64,000 nucleotides of DNA from JAWKXU01 sp964468045 (GTDB lineage Bacteria > Pseudomonadota > Alphaproteobacteria > Sphingomonadales > Sphingomonadaceae). This document shows positions 56,148-64,000 of this stretch, piece after piece (positions within the stretch are counted from its first letter, which is position 1; every line of letters starts with the position of its first letter). Location of the stretch: the NCBI GenBank assembly GCA_964468045.1, contig CAYXTO010000008.1:97969-161968 (forward strand). Direction: 5' to 3'. The position numbers were made by a program, and so were the translations under genes. Below the pieces are notes generated by a model. It was not told the origin of the DNA and did not search any database. It saw nothing but the letters and a program-made list of their open reading frames with translations.

Positions 56148-56169
56148 GGTAACCTAGCCGGTAACCTAG
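56148..56169. repeat. Tandem GGTAACCTAG repeat
   Basis: The decamer GGTAACCTAG occurs at 56148-56157 and again at 56160-56169, each holding the palindrome GGTAACC. It lies between the TIGR04255 operon and tRNA-Gly and might be a remnant of an integration site. Confidence 0.4.
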
Positions 56170-56213
56170 AGGGTCGCTGGCTGCGGCCCTAAACAACGAG
56201 AATGTTGGAAATC

Positions 56214-56288
56214 TGGAGCGGGCGAAGGGATTCGAACCCTCGACCCCAACCTTGGCAAGGTTGTGCTCTACCCCTGAGCTACGCCCGC
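56214..56288 (-). tRNA. tRNA-Gly (GCC)
   Basis: Reading leftward from 56288, a 75-nucleotide cloverleaf: acceptor GCGGGCG paired with CGCCCGC, D-arm AGCTC...GAGC, anticodon stem CAACC/GGTTG around the loop TTGCCAA (anticodon GCC, glycine), T-arm GAGGG-TTCGAAT-CCCTT and an encoded CCA end after the discriminator U. Confidence 0.97.
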
Positions 56289-56462
56289 TCTGGCGCCGGG
56301 GCCCGCAAGGTCGCCGTGAGGCTGCGGGCCGGGTGAGGCGCGCGGTTAGCATCGGCTTCGCAGCCCGGCAAGGGGAAAAACGCTCTTGCATTGCGGCCCT
56401 TCACAAATGCACCCGGAAGCCCACATAAGGCTACTGAACGGATTGGTGCGGGGAGTTGAGAC

Positions 56463-57380
56463 TTGGCGAGCATGGGCCTGAATATAGACGAGCAGAAAGC
56501 GGTCGAACGCTTCCGCCGGGATGTGGTCGAACCATCCATGTCGAAGCTCGTCATTCTCGACTTCTGGGCGGAATGGTGCGGGCCGTGCAAGGCGCTGGCC
56601 CCGGTGCTGGAAAAGGTCGCGGCCGAATATGCCGACCGGGGCGTGGTCCTGGCCAAGCTCAATGTCGATGAGGAAGCCTTCATCGCCGCGCAATTCCAGG
56701 TTAAGTCGATCCCCACGGTCTATGCGATTTTCCAGGGGCAGCCGGTGGCCGACCTTACCGGCGCGCGCAGCGAATCGCAGCTGCGGCAAGTGCTGGACCA
56801 GATCCTCGCCAAGCTGCCCGTGCAGCCGGGCGACGACGACGGCGCCGCCGGCCAGGATATCGCGCCGCTGCTGGAGATGGGCGAAGAGGTGCTGGCGAGC
56901 GGCGATGCGGAAAGGGCGGTCGGCATCTTTTCCCAGATCGTGGAGATGGCGCCGGACAATGCCATCGCATGGGCCGGAAACCTGCGCGCGCTGATCGCGG
57001 CGAGGCGGATCGAGGACGCCCGCGCCCTGCTCGATTCGCTTCCCGAAGAGCTGGTGGACGAGCCGCAGATCGCCAAGGCCCGCTCCGCGCTCGAACTGGC
57101 GGAGGACGCCCCGGACGACAGCGAGCTGCAGATCCTGCGCGCCGCCGCCGCCGAACGGCCCGCGGACATGGATGCGCAATTCAGCTTCGCCAATGCTGCC
57201 TATGCGGCCGGCTCGCGCGACGAGGCGGCGGATACGCTGCTGAAAATGGTGCAGGCCGACAATGAATGGAATGAAGGCGCCGCCAAGGCCAAGCTGCTGC
57301 AGATCTTCGAGGCGGTCGGGCTGGAAGACCCCTGGGTCGCCGGCACGCGCCGCCGCCTTTCGACCATCCTGTTCGGGTAA
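56463..57380 (+). CDS. cnoX: Thioredoxin/TPR co-chaperone, CnoX (YbbN) type
   Basis: A holdase/redox co-chaperone protecting substrates from over-oxidation. The start is TTG 56463, supported by GGGGAG 7 bases upstream; ATG 56472 is the alternative. The 305-residue protein has a thioredoxin domain (residues ~1-115) with the active site WCGPC at Cys39/Cys42, followed by TPR-like repeats (LLEMGEEVLASGDAERAVGIF, AARRIEDARALLDSLPEELV). Unlike E. coli CnoX, both Cys of CxxC are kept, so it may also act as a thioredoxin. A LON-domain protein follows after 16 bases. Confidence 0.94.
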   Translation: MASMGLNIDEQKAVERFRRDVVEPSMSKLVILDFWAEWCGPCKALAPVLEKVAAEYADRGVVLAKLNVDEEAFIAAQFQVKSIPTVYAIFQGQPVADLTGARSESQLRQVLDQILAKLPVQPGDDDGAAGQDIAPLLEMGEEVLASGDAERAVGIFSQIVEMAPDNAIAWAGNLRALIAARRIEDARALLDSLPEELVDEPQIAKARSALELAEDAPDDSELQILRAAAAERPADMDAQFSFANAAYAAGSRDEAADTLLKMVQADNEWNEGAAKAKLLQIFEAVGLEDPWVAGTRRRLSTILFG

Positions 57381-57396
57381 CTGCGGGAAGGGCCGA

Positions 57397-58014
57397 ATGG
57401 AACGCAGCCGCCTCTCGATCTTCCCGCTGTCGGGCGTGATTCTGTTTCCGGGCCTGCAATTACCGCTGCATATCTTCGAGCCGCGCTATAGCGCGATGGT
57501 GCGCGATGCCTTGGCGCGCGATCGCAGGATCGCGATGATCCAGCCGCAGGCCCCGGGGGAAGGGGCGCCGCTTTTCGCCGTCGGATGCGTCGGGCGGATC
57601 GGCGAAGTGGAAGCGCTGGAGGACGAGCGCTACAACATCATACTGGAAGGCGAGCATCGCTTCCGCCTGTTGCGCGAACTGGATGTGGCGACCCCTTTCC
57701 GCCAGGTCGAAGGCGAATTCCTGCCCGATCAAGAATTCGAGAGCCTGAGCGCGGTCGAGCGCGCTTCGTTCGAGCGGGAGGCGCGCGCCTTCGCCGATGC
57801 GCAGGGCTATAGCGTCGACTGGGATTCGGTGGCGCGGCTCGACGATGTGTCGCTGATCAACGGCGTGTCCCAGATCGCACCGTTCGACGCGGCGGCGAAA
57901 CAAGCGCTTCTCGAAGCCGCCGACCTGCCGGCGCGCTGCGAACTGCTGGTGCAGCTCATGCGCTTCTTCAGCCGCCGCAATGGCGACGAGGACGATTCGG
58001 TCACGCTGCAATGA
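57397..58014 (+). CDS. LON peptidase substrate-binding domain protein
   Basis: A 205-residue protein of the Lon N-terminal-domain family (PUA-like beta fold plus helices) with no protease part. It contains LSIFPLSGVILFPGLQLPLH, IFEPRYSAMVRDAL, GCVGRIGEVEALEDERYNII and EGEHRFRLLREL. ATG 57397 follows AAGGG; the open frame upstream runs through cnoX and is not used. It is 16 bases behind cnoX, so they are probably co-transcribed. The role is thought to be recognition of unfolded proteins, by homology. Confidence 0.92.
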   Translation: MERSRLSIFPLSGVILFPGLQLPLHIFEPRYSAMVRDALARDRRIAMIQPQAPGEGAPLFAVGCVGRIGEVEALEDERYNIILEGEHRFRLLRELDVATPFRQVEGEFLPDQEFESLSAVERASFEREARAFADAQGYSVDWDSVARLDDVSLINGVSQIAPFDAAAKQALLEAADLPARCELLVQLMRFFSRRNGDEDDSVTLQ

Positions 58015-58032
58015 TCCGCAGCGCCGGTCTGG

Positions 58033-58656
58033 CTACAGGTGCAGCGCCGCCCGCACGCCATCGATGACATATTGCGCGGCCAGCGCGCCGAGCAGAACCC
58101 CCAGCATCCGGGAGATCACCGCTTCCGCCCGGCTGCCCACCAGACGCAGCAGCGGCCGGGCCAGCAGCAGGGCGAGCGCGGTGACGAGCAGCACAGCGCC
58201 GAGCGCGCCCAGCACTACGAACGTGCCGCCCAGCCCTTCGGCGCGGCCCATCAGCAGCATCACGGTGGCGATCGAGCCCGGCCCGGCGATCATCGGCATG
58301 GCCATGGGGAAGACCGAGACATCCTCCACCTCGGGCGTGGCCTGAAGCTGCTCCACGCGCCGTTCCCGGCGCTGGGTGCGTTTCTCGAACACCATCTCCA
58401 TCGCGATCACGAACAGCATGATGCCGCCGGCGATGCGGAATGCGTCCAGCTCGATATGCAGGGCGGAAAGCAGGCGTTCTCCCAGCAGCGCGAAGAACAC
58501 CAGCACGCCGGTGGAGATCACGATGGCGCGGATCGCCATCTCGCGGAACTGCGCTTCCGACGCGCCGCGCGCCATGCCGGCATAGATCGGCGCGCATCCG
58601 ATCGGATCGATGACCACGAACAGGGTGACGAATGCCGAGACGAAAAGATCGGCCAT
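58033..58656 (-). CDS. MarC family membrane protein
   Basis: A 207-residue protein with six membrane helices. Family wording includes FVTLFVVIDPIGCAPIYAGM, FRIAGGIMLFVIAMEMVFEK, VSVFPMAMPMIAGPGSIATV and EAVISRMLGVLLGALAAQYV. Function is unknown despite the name. It starts 1 base after the stop of the lipoprotein before it and ends the yggT-folD-lipoprotein-marC unit. Confidence 0.93.
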   Translation of the reverse strand: MADLFVSAFVTLFVVIDPIGCAPIYAGMARGASEAQFREMAIRAIVISTGVLVFFALLGERLLSALHIELDAFRIAGGIMLFVIAMEMVFEKRTQRRERRVEQLQATPEVEDVSVFPMAMPMIAGPGSIATVMLLMGRAEGLGGTFVVLGALGAVLLVTALALLLARPLLRLVGSRAEAVISRMLGVLLGALAAQYVIDGVRAALHL

Positions 58657-58657
58657 G

Positions 58658-59419
58658 TCAGCCGGGACAGGCGGCAGCGGCCGGTTCTCCGGCGCTTTCC
58701 GGCGCCGTGATCGGCAAGCGGAACACCTCCTCGCGGCTTTCGCTCGGTCCGCGCGACATGGTGGCCACGAACACTCTTCCGCACCGGGGATCGTTCCCCA
58801 CGCTCCAGTCGAGCGACCGGTCCCGGCTGGCGCCGGTCCGTTCGGCTGCGGCGCCCGGGCCGGCGGTTTCGCTCGCAGGGGGTAGCGGCTTGCACGATGC
58901 GACGCGCGCATCCAGCATATCCGGCGCGGGCAGAGCCTCCGCGGTGCTTTCGCGTTGGGTCACGGTCCAGCGGTAGCTGCCGTCTTCCTGCCGTTCCCAG
59001 GCCGTGACATAGCGGCCGTGCCGCCCGTCCGCCTGCTGCCAGGCCCCCTGGCTGATCGCCAGCGAGCCGTCGCAGCTCGACCACACCGAATAGGGTTGCC
59101 AGCTCACGGCCGCGGGCGGATTGGCCCGGCCTTTCAGCCATGCCTGCGCCGGAGTCGGCTGCGGTTCGAACAGCACGGCGTCCCTGGCGGCATATTCCGT
59201 GAAGGCGGTCCATTGGCCACGATCCTTCGCCGCGCGCGCGAACCCCAGATCGGTGGCGATCACCTTGCTGGGATTGGCATAGCCGCCGCCCGGTCCGCCC
59301 GACCCCGGCGGCCCTCCGCCCCCCGGACCCCCGCCCGGGCTGGGCCTCATGCCCCCGCCGCAGGCGGCCAGCAGGCCGCATAAAGCGAGTGCGAGCGCTG
59401 CCCGGGGAAGGCGCGGCAT
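58658..59419 (-). CDS. Lipoprotein with Gly/Pro-rich linker, unknown
   Basis: A 253-residue lipoprotein: lipobox GLLAAC (Cys20), then a low-complexity Gly/Pro/Ser segment of about 25 residues that serves as a spacer, then a globular part (SKVIATDLGFARAAKDRGQW, FTEYAARDAVLFEPQP, WQPYSVWSSCDGSLAISQGA) that looks like a SnoaL/NTF2-type cone fold. This is suggested by the AxxRGxWTAFxxYAA...DAVxF pattern. ATG 59419 overlaps the folD stop by one base. Confidence 0.8.
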   Translation of the reverse strand: MPRLPRAALALALCGLLAACGGGMRPSPGGGPGGGGPPGSGGPGGGYANPSKVIATDLGFARAAKDRGQWTAFTEYAARDAVLFEPQPTPAQAWLKGRANPPAAVSWQPYSVWSSCDGSLAISQGAWQQADGRHGRYVTAWERQEDGSYRWTVTQRESTAEALPAPDMLDARVASCKPLPPASETAGPGAAAERTGASRDRSLDWSVGNDPRCGRVFVATMSRGPSESREEVFRLPITAPESAGEPAAAACPG

Positions 59420-60312
59420 CACAGCGCGTCCGCCTCCAGCGGCAGGCCCTCGTTGCGATAGGCGGCGACCAGCGTATTGCGCAGCAGCACCGCGATGGTC
59501 ATCGGGCCGACCCCGCCGGGGACCGGGGTGATGGCGCCCGCAACCTCCTTCGCTCCGGCCAAATCGACGTCTCCCACCAGCCGCGTCCTGCCCTCCTCCG
59601 CTCCGGGCACGCGATTGATGCCGACATCGATCACGGTGGCGCCGGGCTTGATCCAATCCGCCTTCACCATTTCCGGGCGGCCCACCGCCGCCACCACGAT
59701 ATCGGCCCGGCGCACGACACCGGGCAAATCCTTCGTGCGGCTGTGCGCCACGGTCACGGTGCAGCTTTCCTGAGTCAGCAATTGCGCCATCGGCTTGCCC
59801 ACGATGTTGGAACGGCCGATCACCACGGCGTCGAGGCCGGCAAGATCGCCCAGCCGGTCCTTCAGCAGCATCAGGCAGCCCAGCGGCGTGCACGGCACGA
59901 AACCTTCCTGGCCCACCGCCAGCCGGCCGGCGTTGATGACGTGGAAGCCGTCCACATCCTTGTCGGGCGAGATGGTGGCAATCACCTTCTGCTCGTCGAG
60001 ATGTGCCGGCAGGGGAAGCTGGACCAGGATCCCGTCCACCGCCGGATCCTGATTGAGCCGGTCGACCAGCGCCAGCAATTCCTCCTCGGTCGCGGTAGCC
60101 GGCAGCTTGTGCTCGAAGCTCGCCATATGGGCGGCGACAGTCGCCTTGCCCTTGGACCGGACATAGACCTCGCTGGCCGGATCCTCGCCCACCAGCACCA
60201 CGGCGAGGCCCGCCTTGCGCCCTGCCTTTCGTTCGAATTCGGCGGCCAGCCGGCCCACCCTGTTCCGCAATCCTTCGGCGAATGCCTTGCCGTCGATCAA
60301 TTGCGCGGTCAA
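59419..60312 (-). CDS. folD: Methylenetetrahydrofolate dehydrogenase/cyclohydrolase
   Basis: Bifunctional NADP-dependent enzyme of one-carbon metabolism. TTG 60312 (overlapping the yggT stop, TTGA) gives 297 residues. Key segments are YVRSKGKATVAAHM with the catalytic Lys, VDGILVQLPLPAHLDEQKVI, PDKDVDGFH, GRSNIVGKPMAQLL (cofactor loop) and PVPGGVGPMTIAVLLRNT. It is followed by the lipoprotein gene. The AT-rich yggT immediately before contrasts with this GC-rich gene. Confidence 0.96.
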   Translation of the reverse strand: MTAQLIDGKAFAEGLRNRVGRLAAEFERKAGRKAGLAVVLVGEDPASEVYVRSKGKATVAAHMASFEHKLPATATEEELLALVDRLNQDPAVDGILVQLPLPAHLDEQKVIATISPDKDVDGFHVINAGRLAVGQEGFVPCTPLGCLMLLKDRLGDLAGLDAVVIGRSNIVGKPMAQLLTQESCTVTVAHSRTKDLPGVVRRADIVVAAVGRPEMVKADWIKPGATVIDVGINRVPGAEEGRTRLVGDVDLAGAKEVAGAITPVPGGVGPMTIAVLLRNTLVAAYRNEGLPLEADAL

Positions 60313-60602
60313 AAGCTTGATCCTGGTAGACGATTTAGAATTATTAGAAGTATATTTAACCCGATAATAAGAACCATGGGCGAGAGGTCTAGCATTCCGG
60401 TATCTGGCATATGACGACGAATAGGTTTTAATAGCGGATCAAGAAGCGCATTTACTGCTTTCCAGAGTGACGCAACTAAATTATTATGAAGATTGACTAC
60501 ATTGAATGAAATTAGAAGGCTAAGTACGAACTGCACTATCACTAACGTGATAACGATTTTTGTTAAATAGCCGACGATATCAATCAGGATTCCGACTACC
60601 AC
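60309..60602 (-). CDS. yggT: YggT family membrane protein of unusually low GC
   Basis: A 97-residue protein with two membrane helices (LTKIVITLVIVQFVLSLLISF and LDLSPMVLIIGLNILLIIL) and the family core AVNALLDPLLKPIRRHMPDTG. The start is GTG 60602. Members are linked to cell division and membrane potential. By my count the 240 bases 60361-60600 hold 40% G+C, against about 65% in both neighbours, with AT-rich codons throughout. The stop overlaps folD by 4 bases. Confidence 0.92.
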   Translation of the reverse strand: MVVGILIDIVGYLTKIVITLVIVQFVLSLLISFNVVNLHNNLVASLWKAVNALLDPLLKPIRRHMPDTGMLDLSPMVLIIGLNILLIILNRLPGSSF

Positions 60603-60685
60603 GAGTTGAACGCCTTTCTCATTGGCGGCATCATCGCCGCTCGCCTGTTAGCCGAGCATATGGCGCTTGTTCAACCGATAGTGGC

Positions 60686-61237
60686 TCAGCTCGCAGGTTT
60701 CCCGTTCTCGCCCAGGGTGCTCTGCACGATCTGCCAGCGCAACTGGTCGATTGTGGCGCCGGGCACGTCGTTGACCCGGCGCAGCGTCAGCGTGCCGGGC
60801 TGTGCCGTATTGTCATGGCGCAACGTCACCTGGACCGTGCAATAGAGCGACCCTGCGGCGCCTTCTTCGGCAACCTCCCCGATGTCCAGCTTGAGCCCCT
60901 CCATGTTGCCGAAGCGCCTTGCCAGCATGGCGCCATCCACTCCGTTGTCCTTGTCCCAGGCCCGGGCCGCCTGCTGATACTGGCTGGTGAACAGGGCATC
61001 GGAATAGAACAGCGCCACCGTGGCGCAGTCCCGGCTGCTCAGCCGCGCTGCGCGCAGGTCGGTCGGGATCGGCGGCGCGTCCGTGGGCGAGGCAGGCGGG
61101 GAAGCGATCGCCACCGGCTGGCCAGCGGCGGGGGTGGTTTCGCGCGGTTCCGGCGGAGCGGGCTTCCTCTCGCAGCCGGACAACGCCAGCAGGACGAGGG
61201 CGGCAGCGCCGGTGGTGAGGGAGCGTGACAGGATCAT
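60686..61237 (-). CDS. Lipoprotein, unknown
   Basis: A 183-residue lipoprotein from ATG 61237 (GTG 61243 adds two residues): basic start, hydrophobic core and lipobox LALSGC (Cys22), then a ~35-residue Pro/Ala/Ser linker. The globular domain holds CATVALFYSDALFTSQYQQA, WDKDNGVDGAMLARRF and SLYCTVQVTLRHDNT. I do not recognise the family. It lies 83 bases ahead of yggT and 58 bases behind argB on the same strand. Confidence 0.75.
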   Translation of the reverse strand: MILSRSLTTGAAALVLLALSGCERKPAPPEPRETTPAAGQPVAIASPPASPTDAPPIPTDLRAARLSSRDCATVALFYSDALFTSQYQQAARAWDKDNGVDGAMLARRFGNMEGLKLDIGEVAEEGAAGSLYCTVQVTLRHDNTAQPGTLTLRRVNDVPGATIDQLRWQIVQSTLGENGKPAS

Positions 61238-61295
61238 GCCCACCGACGTGCGGCGCTGCGTATCGTTCCCGCCGGGTGCGGGGGAACGGCTGCCC

Positions 61296-62207
61296 TCAGG
61301 CGCGGATCAGCGTGCCCGCGCCGCGCGAGGTGAAGAATTCCAGCAGCATCGCATGCGGCACCCGGCCGTCGAGCACCACCGCGGCTTCGCAGCCCGCTTC
61401 CACCGCGTGGACGCAGGTTTCCAGCTTCGGGATCATGCCGCCGCTGATCGTGCCGTCCTGGCGCAACCGTTCGATGTCGGCCGGCGTCAGGTCGGTCAGC
61501 AGGTTACTGCCCTTGTCCAGCACGCCCGCGACGTCGGTCAGCAGGAACAGCCGCGCCGCGCCCAACGCGGCGGCAATGGAGCCGGCCATGGTGTCGGCGT
61601 TGATGTTGTAGGTATGGCCGTCATCGCCCGCGCCGATCGGCGCCACGATCGGGATCATGCCCGCGCCGATCAGCGTGTTCAGCACGGTGACGTCCACCTT
61701 CGCCGGCTCTCCGACGAAGCCCAGATCGACCGCCTGCTCGATATTGCTGTCCGGATCCTTGCTGGTGCGCTGGACCTTGGTCGCCGTCACCAGCCCGCCG
61801 TCCTTGCCCGAAATGCCGATGGCCCGGCCGCCCGCGTTGGCGATCCAGCTCACCAGTTCCTTGTTGATCGCGCCGGACAGCACCATTTCCGCCACTTCGG
61901 CGGTGGTCTTGTCGGTCACGCGCAGGCCGTCGACGAAGCGGGATTCGACTCCCAGCTTCTTCAGCATCGCGCCGATCTGCGGCCCGCCGCCATGCACCAC
62001 CACCGGGTTGATCCCCACGGCCTTGAGCAGGACGATATCCTGCGCGAAATCCTGTGCCGCTGCCGGGTCACCCATGGCATGGCCGCCATATTTCACCACG
62101 AAGGTGCGCCCGGCGTAGCGCTGGAAATAGGGCAGCGCCTCGATGAGGGTTTCGGCCTTGACCAGCATGGCCCGATTGTCCGTTTCCGCGCCGTTCACCG
62201 CATTCAT
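61296..62207 (-). CDS. argB: Acetylglutamate kinase
   Basis: Phosphorylates N-acetylglutamate in arginine synthesis. ATG 62207 is preceded by AAGGA at 8 bases; the frame reaches 62318. The 303-residue protein has FVVKYGGHAMGDPAAAQDFA (ATP site Lys), VVVHGGGPQIGAMLKKLGVE (substrate loop), LLTDVAGVLDKGSNLL and GGMIPKLETCVHAVEAGCEA. It has the N-terminal helix typical of arginine-inhibited, hexameric kinases. Convergence with nothing; guaA is divergent on the other side. Confidence 0.96.
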   Translation of the reverse strand: MNAVNGAETDNRAMLVKAETLIEALPYFQRYAGRTFVVKYGGHAMGDPAAAQDFAQDIVLLKAVGINPVVVHGGGPQIGAMLKKLGVESRFVDGLRVTDKTTAEVAEMVLSGAINKELVSWIANAGGRAIGISGKDGGLVTATKVQRTSKDPDSNIEQAVDLGFVGEPAKVDVTVLNTLIGAGMIPIVAPIGAGDDGHTYNINADTMAGSIAAALGAARLFLLTDVAGVLDKGSNLLTDLTPADIERLRQDGTISGGMIPKLETCVHAVEAGCEAAVVLDGRVPHAMLLEFFTSRGAGTLIRA

Positions 62208-62429
62208 GCCGAGATCCTTCCATCGCCGCCCGAAATCGCCCCGCAATCGCCTTCGCGCGATCTGTCCCGTTGCAGGCGGGAGAATCGGGAAGACGCCGTA
62301 GAAGGCGGATAGTTGCAAAAATCAATCCATCGAATGCGTCAGCCGTCATTGGAACGGGCAAAGGCATGGAAATTCATGGCTTCTATCCATCGCTGGACAG
62401 CGCGTGCCGCCCGACCTAACGGGTCGCGG

Positions 62430-64000
62430 ATGGACCCAGCGCATCTCCCCGATTCCATCCTCATCGTCGATTTCGGCAGCCAGGTGACCCAGCTGATCGC
62501 CCGCCGGGTGCGGGAAGCAGGGGTTTATTCGGAGATCGCGCCCTTTTCCAAGGCGGAGGAGGCGTTCCAACGCCTGAAGCCCAAGGGGATCATCCTGTCG
62601 GGCGGGCCGGCCAGCGTGCCGGATGAAGGCAGCCCGCGCGCGCCGCAGGTGCTGTTCGACAGCGGCTTGCCGATCCTGGGCATCTGCTATGGCCAGCAGG
62701 TGATGACGCACCAGCTCGGCGGGGAAGTCCGTCCGGGCCATGAGACGGGAGAGGGTGGCGAGTTCGGTCGCGCTTATTGCACCGTCAGTGACGATTGCGT
62801 GCTGTTCGACGGCCTCTGGCATATCGGCGAACGCCATCAGGTGTGGATGAGCCATGGCGACAAGGTGACGCGCATCGCCCCCGGCTTTCGCATCGTCGCC
62901 ACCTCCGATGGCGCGCCCTTCGCGCTGATCGCCGACGACGAGCGGCGCTATTACGGCACCCAGTTCCATCCCGAAGTGTTTCATACGCCGGACGGAGCCA
63001 GGCTGCTGGCCAATTTCGTGCGCCATGTCTGCGGTCTGGCGGGCGACTGGACCATGGCCGAGTTCCGCAAGACCAAGATCGAGGAAATCCGCGCCCAGGT
63101 CGGTGACGGCAAGGTCATCTGCGGATTGTCCGGCGGTGTGGACAGCGCGGTGGCGGCGGTGCTGATCCATGAGGCGATCGGCGACCAGCTGACCTGCGTG
63201 TTCGTTGATCACGGGCTGATGCGGATGAACGAGGCGCAGCAGGTCGTCACCCTGTTCCGCGACCATTACAATATCCCGCTGGTCCATGTGGATGCGGAGG
63301 AGATGTTCCTCGGCGGCCTGGCCGGGGTGACGGACCCGGAAGCCAAGCGCAAGTTCATCGGCAAGGCCTTCATCGACCTGTTCGAGGAAGAAGCGCGCAG
63401 GATCGGCGGCGCGGATTTCTTGGCGCAGGGCACGCTTTACCCGGATGTGATCGAAAGTATCAGCTTCACCGGCGGGCCTTCGGTCACGATCAAGAGCCAC
63501 CACAATGTCGGCGGCCTGCCCGAGCGGATGAACATGAAGCTGGTCGAGCCGCTGCGCGAACTGTTCAAGGACGAAGTGCGGGTGCTGGGCCGCGAGTTGG
63601 GCCTGCCGGACGTGTTCGTCGGCCGCCACCCCTTCCCCGGCCCGGGCCTCGCCATCCGTATCCCGGGCGAAGTCACCAGGGAACGCTGCGACACGCTGCG
63701 CAAGGCCGATGCGATCTATCTCGAAGAGATCCGCAACGCCGGGCTCTACGATGCGATCTGGCAGGCCTTCGCCGTGCTGCTGCCGGTCAAGACCGTGGGC
63801 GTGATGGGCGACGGGCGCACCTATGACAGCGTCTGTGCGCTGCGCGCGGTCACCTCGACCGACGGGATGACGGCGGACATCTATCCGTTCGACGCAGCCT
63901 TCCTCAGCCGGGTCGCGACGCGGATCATCAACGAGGTGCAGGGCATCAACCGCGTGGTGTACGACTACACGTCGAAGCCGCCCGGCACGATCGAGTGGGA
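62430..64000 (+). CDS. guaA: GMP synthase (glutamine-hydrolysing), cut at the window end
   Basis: Converts XMP to GMP. The ATG at 62430 opens a frame that continues to the last base; 523 whole codons are seen and the final residues KPPGTIEWE are the normal C-terminus, so only the stop codon is missing. The amidotransferase triad is Cys86 (GICYGQQ), His180 and Glu182 (FHPEVFH). The ATP-pyrophosphatase loop is GLSGGVDSAVAAVL, followed by the C-terminal dimerisation domain (FPGPGLAIRIPGEVTRERC). It is divergent from argB. Confidence 0.97.
   Translation, partial: MDPAHLPDSILIVDFGSQVTQLIARRVREAGVYSEIAPFSKAEEAFQRLKPKGIILSGGPASVPDEGSPRAPQVLFDSGLPILGICYGQQVMTHQLGGEVRPGHETGEGGEFGRAYCTVSDDCVLFDGLWHIGERHQVWMSHGDKVTRIAPGFRIVATSDGAPFALIADDERRYYGTQFHPEVFHTPDGARLLANFVRHVCGLAGDWTMAEFRKTKIEEIRAQVGDGKVICGLSGGVDSAVAAVLIHEAIGDQLTCVFVDHGLMRMNEAQQVVTLFRDHYNIPLVHVDAEEMFLGGLAGVTDPEAKRKFIGKAFIDLFEEEARRIGGADFLAQGTLYPDVIESISFTGGPSVTIKSHHNVGGLPERMNMKLVEPLRELFKDEVRVLGRELGLPDVFVGRHPFPGPGLAIRIPGEVTRERCDTLRKADAIYLEEIRNAGLYDAIWQAFAVLLPVKTVGVMGDGRTYDSVCALRAVTSTDGMTADIYPFDAAFLSRVATRIINEVQGINRVVYDYTSKPPGTIEW

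Noticed and set aside
54100..56300. Search for a duplicated tRNA-Gly 3' end (att site) on the left side of the island
   Set aside because: No second copy of the tRNA 3' end (TTCGAATCCC...CCGCTCCA) is visible near 54,400, so integration at this tRNA is not shown.
56047..56391. Leftward frame crossing tRNA-Gly
   Set aside because: Contains the well-known spurious peptide SGVEHNLAKVGVEGSNPF, which comes from reading a tRNA gene as protein.

Overview
The window is GC-rich (about 65% by eye) and densely coded. Its gene content points to an alphaproteobacterium of the order Sphingomonadales, most likely Novosphingobium or an Erythrobacteraceae relative. Supporting features are an exosortase-A-type EPS glycosyltransferase at the left edge, a 180-kDa-class NAD-glutamate dehydrogenase, a short HRDC-less RNase D, DUF3576-lptE-holA, an ArR-like ferredoxin reductase and several small proteins typical of sphingomonads. 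The genus is an inference. Most of the window is ordinary chromosome.

Layout. 1-9066: end of an EPS glycosyltransferase, a two-helix acidic protein, gltBD (ammonia assimilation) and a secreted protein. 9069-12604: LLM oxidoreductase, ung, rnd, lptC-lptA. 12779-15159: an insertion made of two phage tail-type genes (a tail accessory protein and a beta-helix tail spike) and a lower-GC two-helix membrane protein. 15258-24442: holA, lptE, DUF3576, an envelope protein, phaB with an RHH regulator, murA, galU, an M23 peptidase, a DUF455 protein and bcp. 24435-36534: glnE, an M28 peptidase, agmatine deiminase, a spermidine-synthase-like gene, thrS with a threonine-rich leader peptide, and an alpha/beta-hydrolase/TPR/LLM operon. 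36635-45966: NAD-GDH, ferredoxin reductase, queG and a two-gene ABC exporter. 46031-50023: a probable catabolic group (SDR, SnoaL-like, LLM, zinc ADH). 50191-53909: a SlyX/DUF465-size protein, an OxyR-type regulator, a YccA-like protein, epoxide hydrolase and a heme-degrading monooxygenase. 54184-56288: a broken zinc-ribbon gene, a lower-GC three-gene cassette with a TIGR04255 protein, and tRNA-Gly(GCC). 56463-64000: CnoX-like co-chaperone, LON-substrate-binding protein, a yggT-folD-lipoprotein-marC operon, a lipoprotein, argB and guaA, which is cut just before its stop codon.

Nitrogen metabolism recurs: glutamate synthase, the glutamine-synthetase adenylyltransferase, NAD-GDH, argB and guaA are spread through the window, but not in one operon. 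Envelope biogenesis also recurs (lptC, lptA, lptE, murA, galU, EPS glycosyltransferase).

The most interesting signals are: (1) a 23-codon leader peptide with eight Thr codons and mutually exclusive hairpins upstream of thrS, a complete-looking threonine attenuator; (2) the TIGR04255 three-gene cassette beside tRNA-Gly; (3) an OxyR homologue with His in place of the peroxidatic Cys, with near-identical OxyR-type sites before itself and before the yccA-like gene; (4) a 20-bp in-frame duplication of the thrS 3' end that brackets the spermidine-synthase-like gene; (5) a two-gene tail-spike cassette behind the LPS-transport genes; and (6) a yggT gene at about 40% GC fused by overlap to a GC-rich folD.
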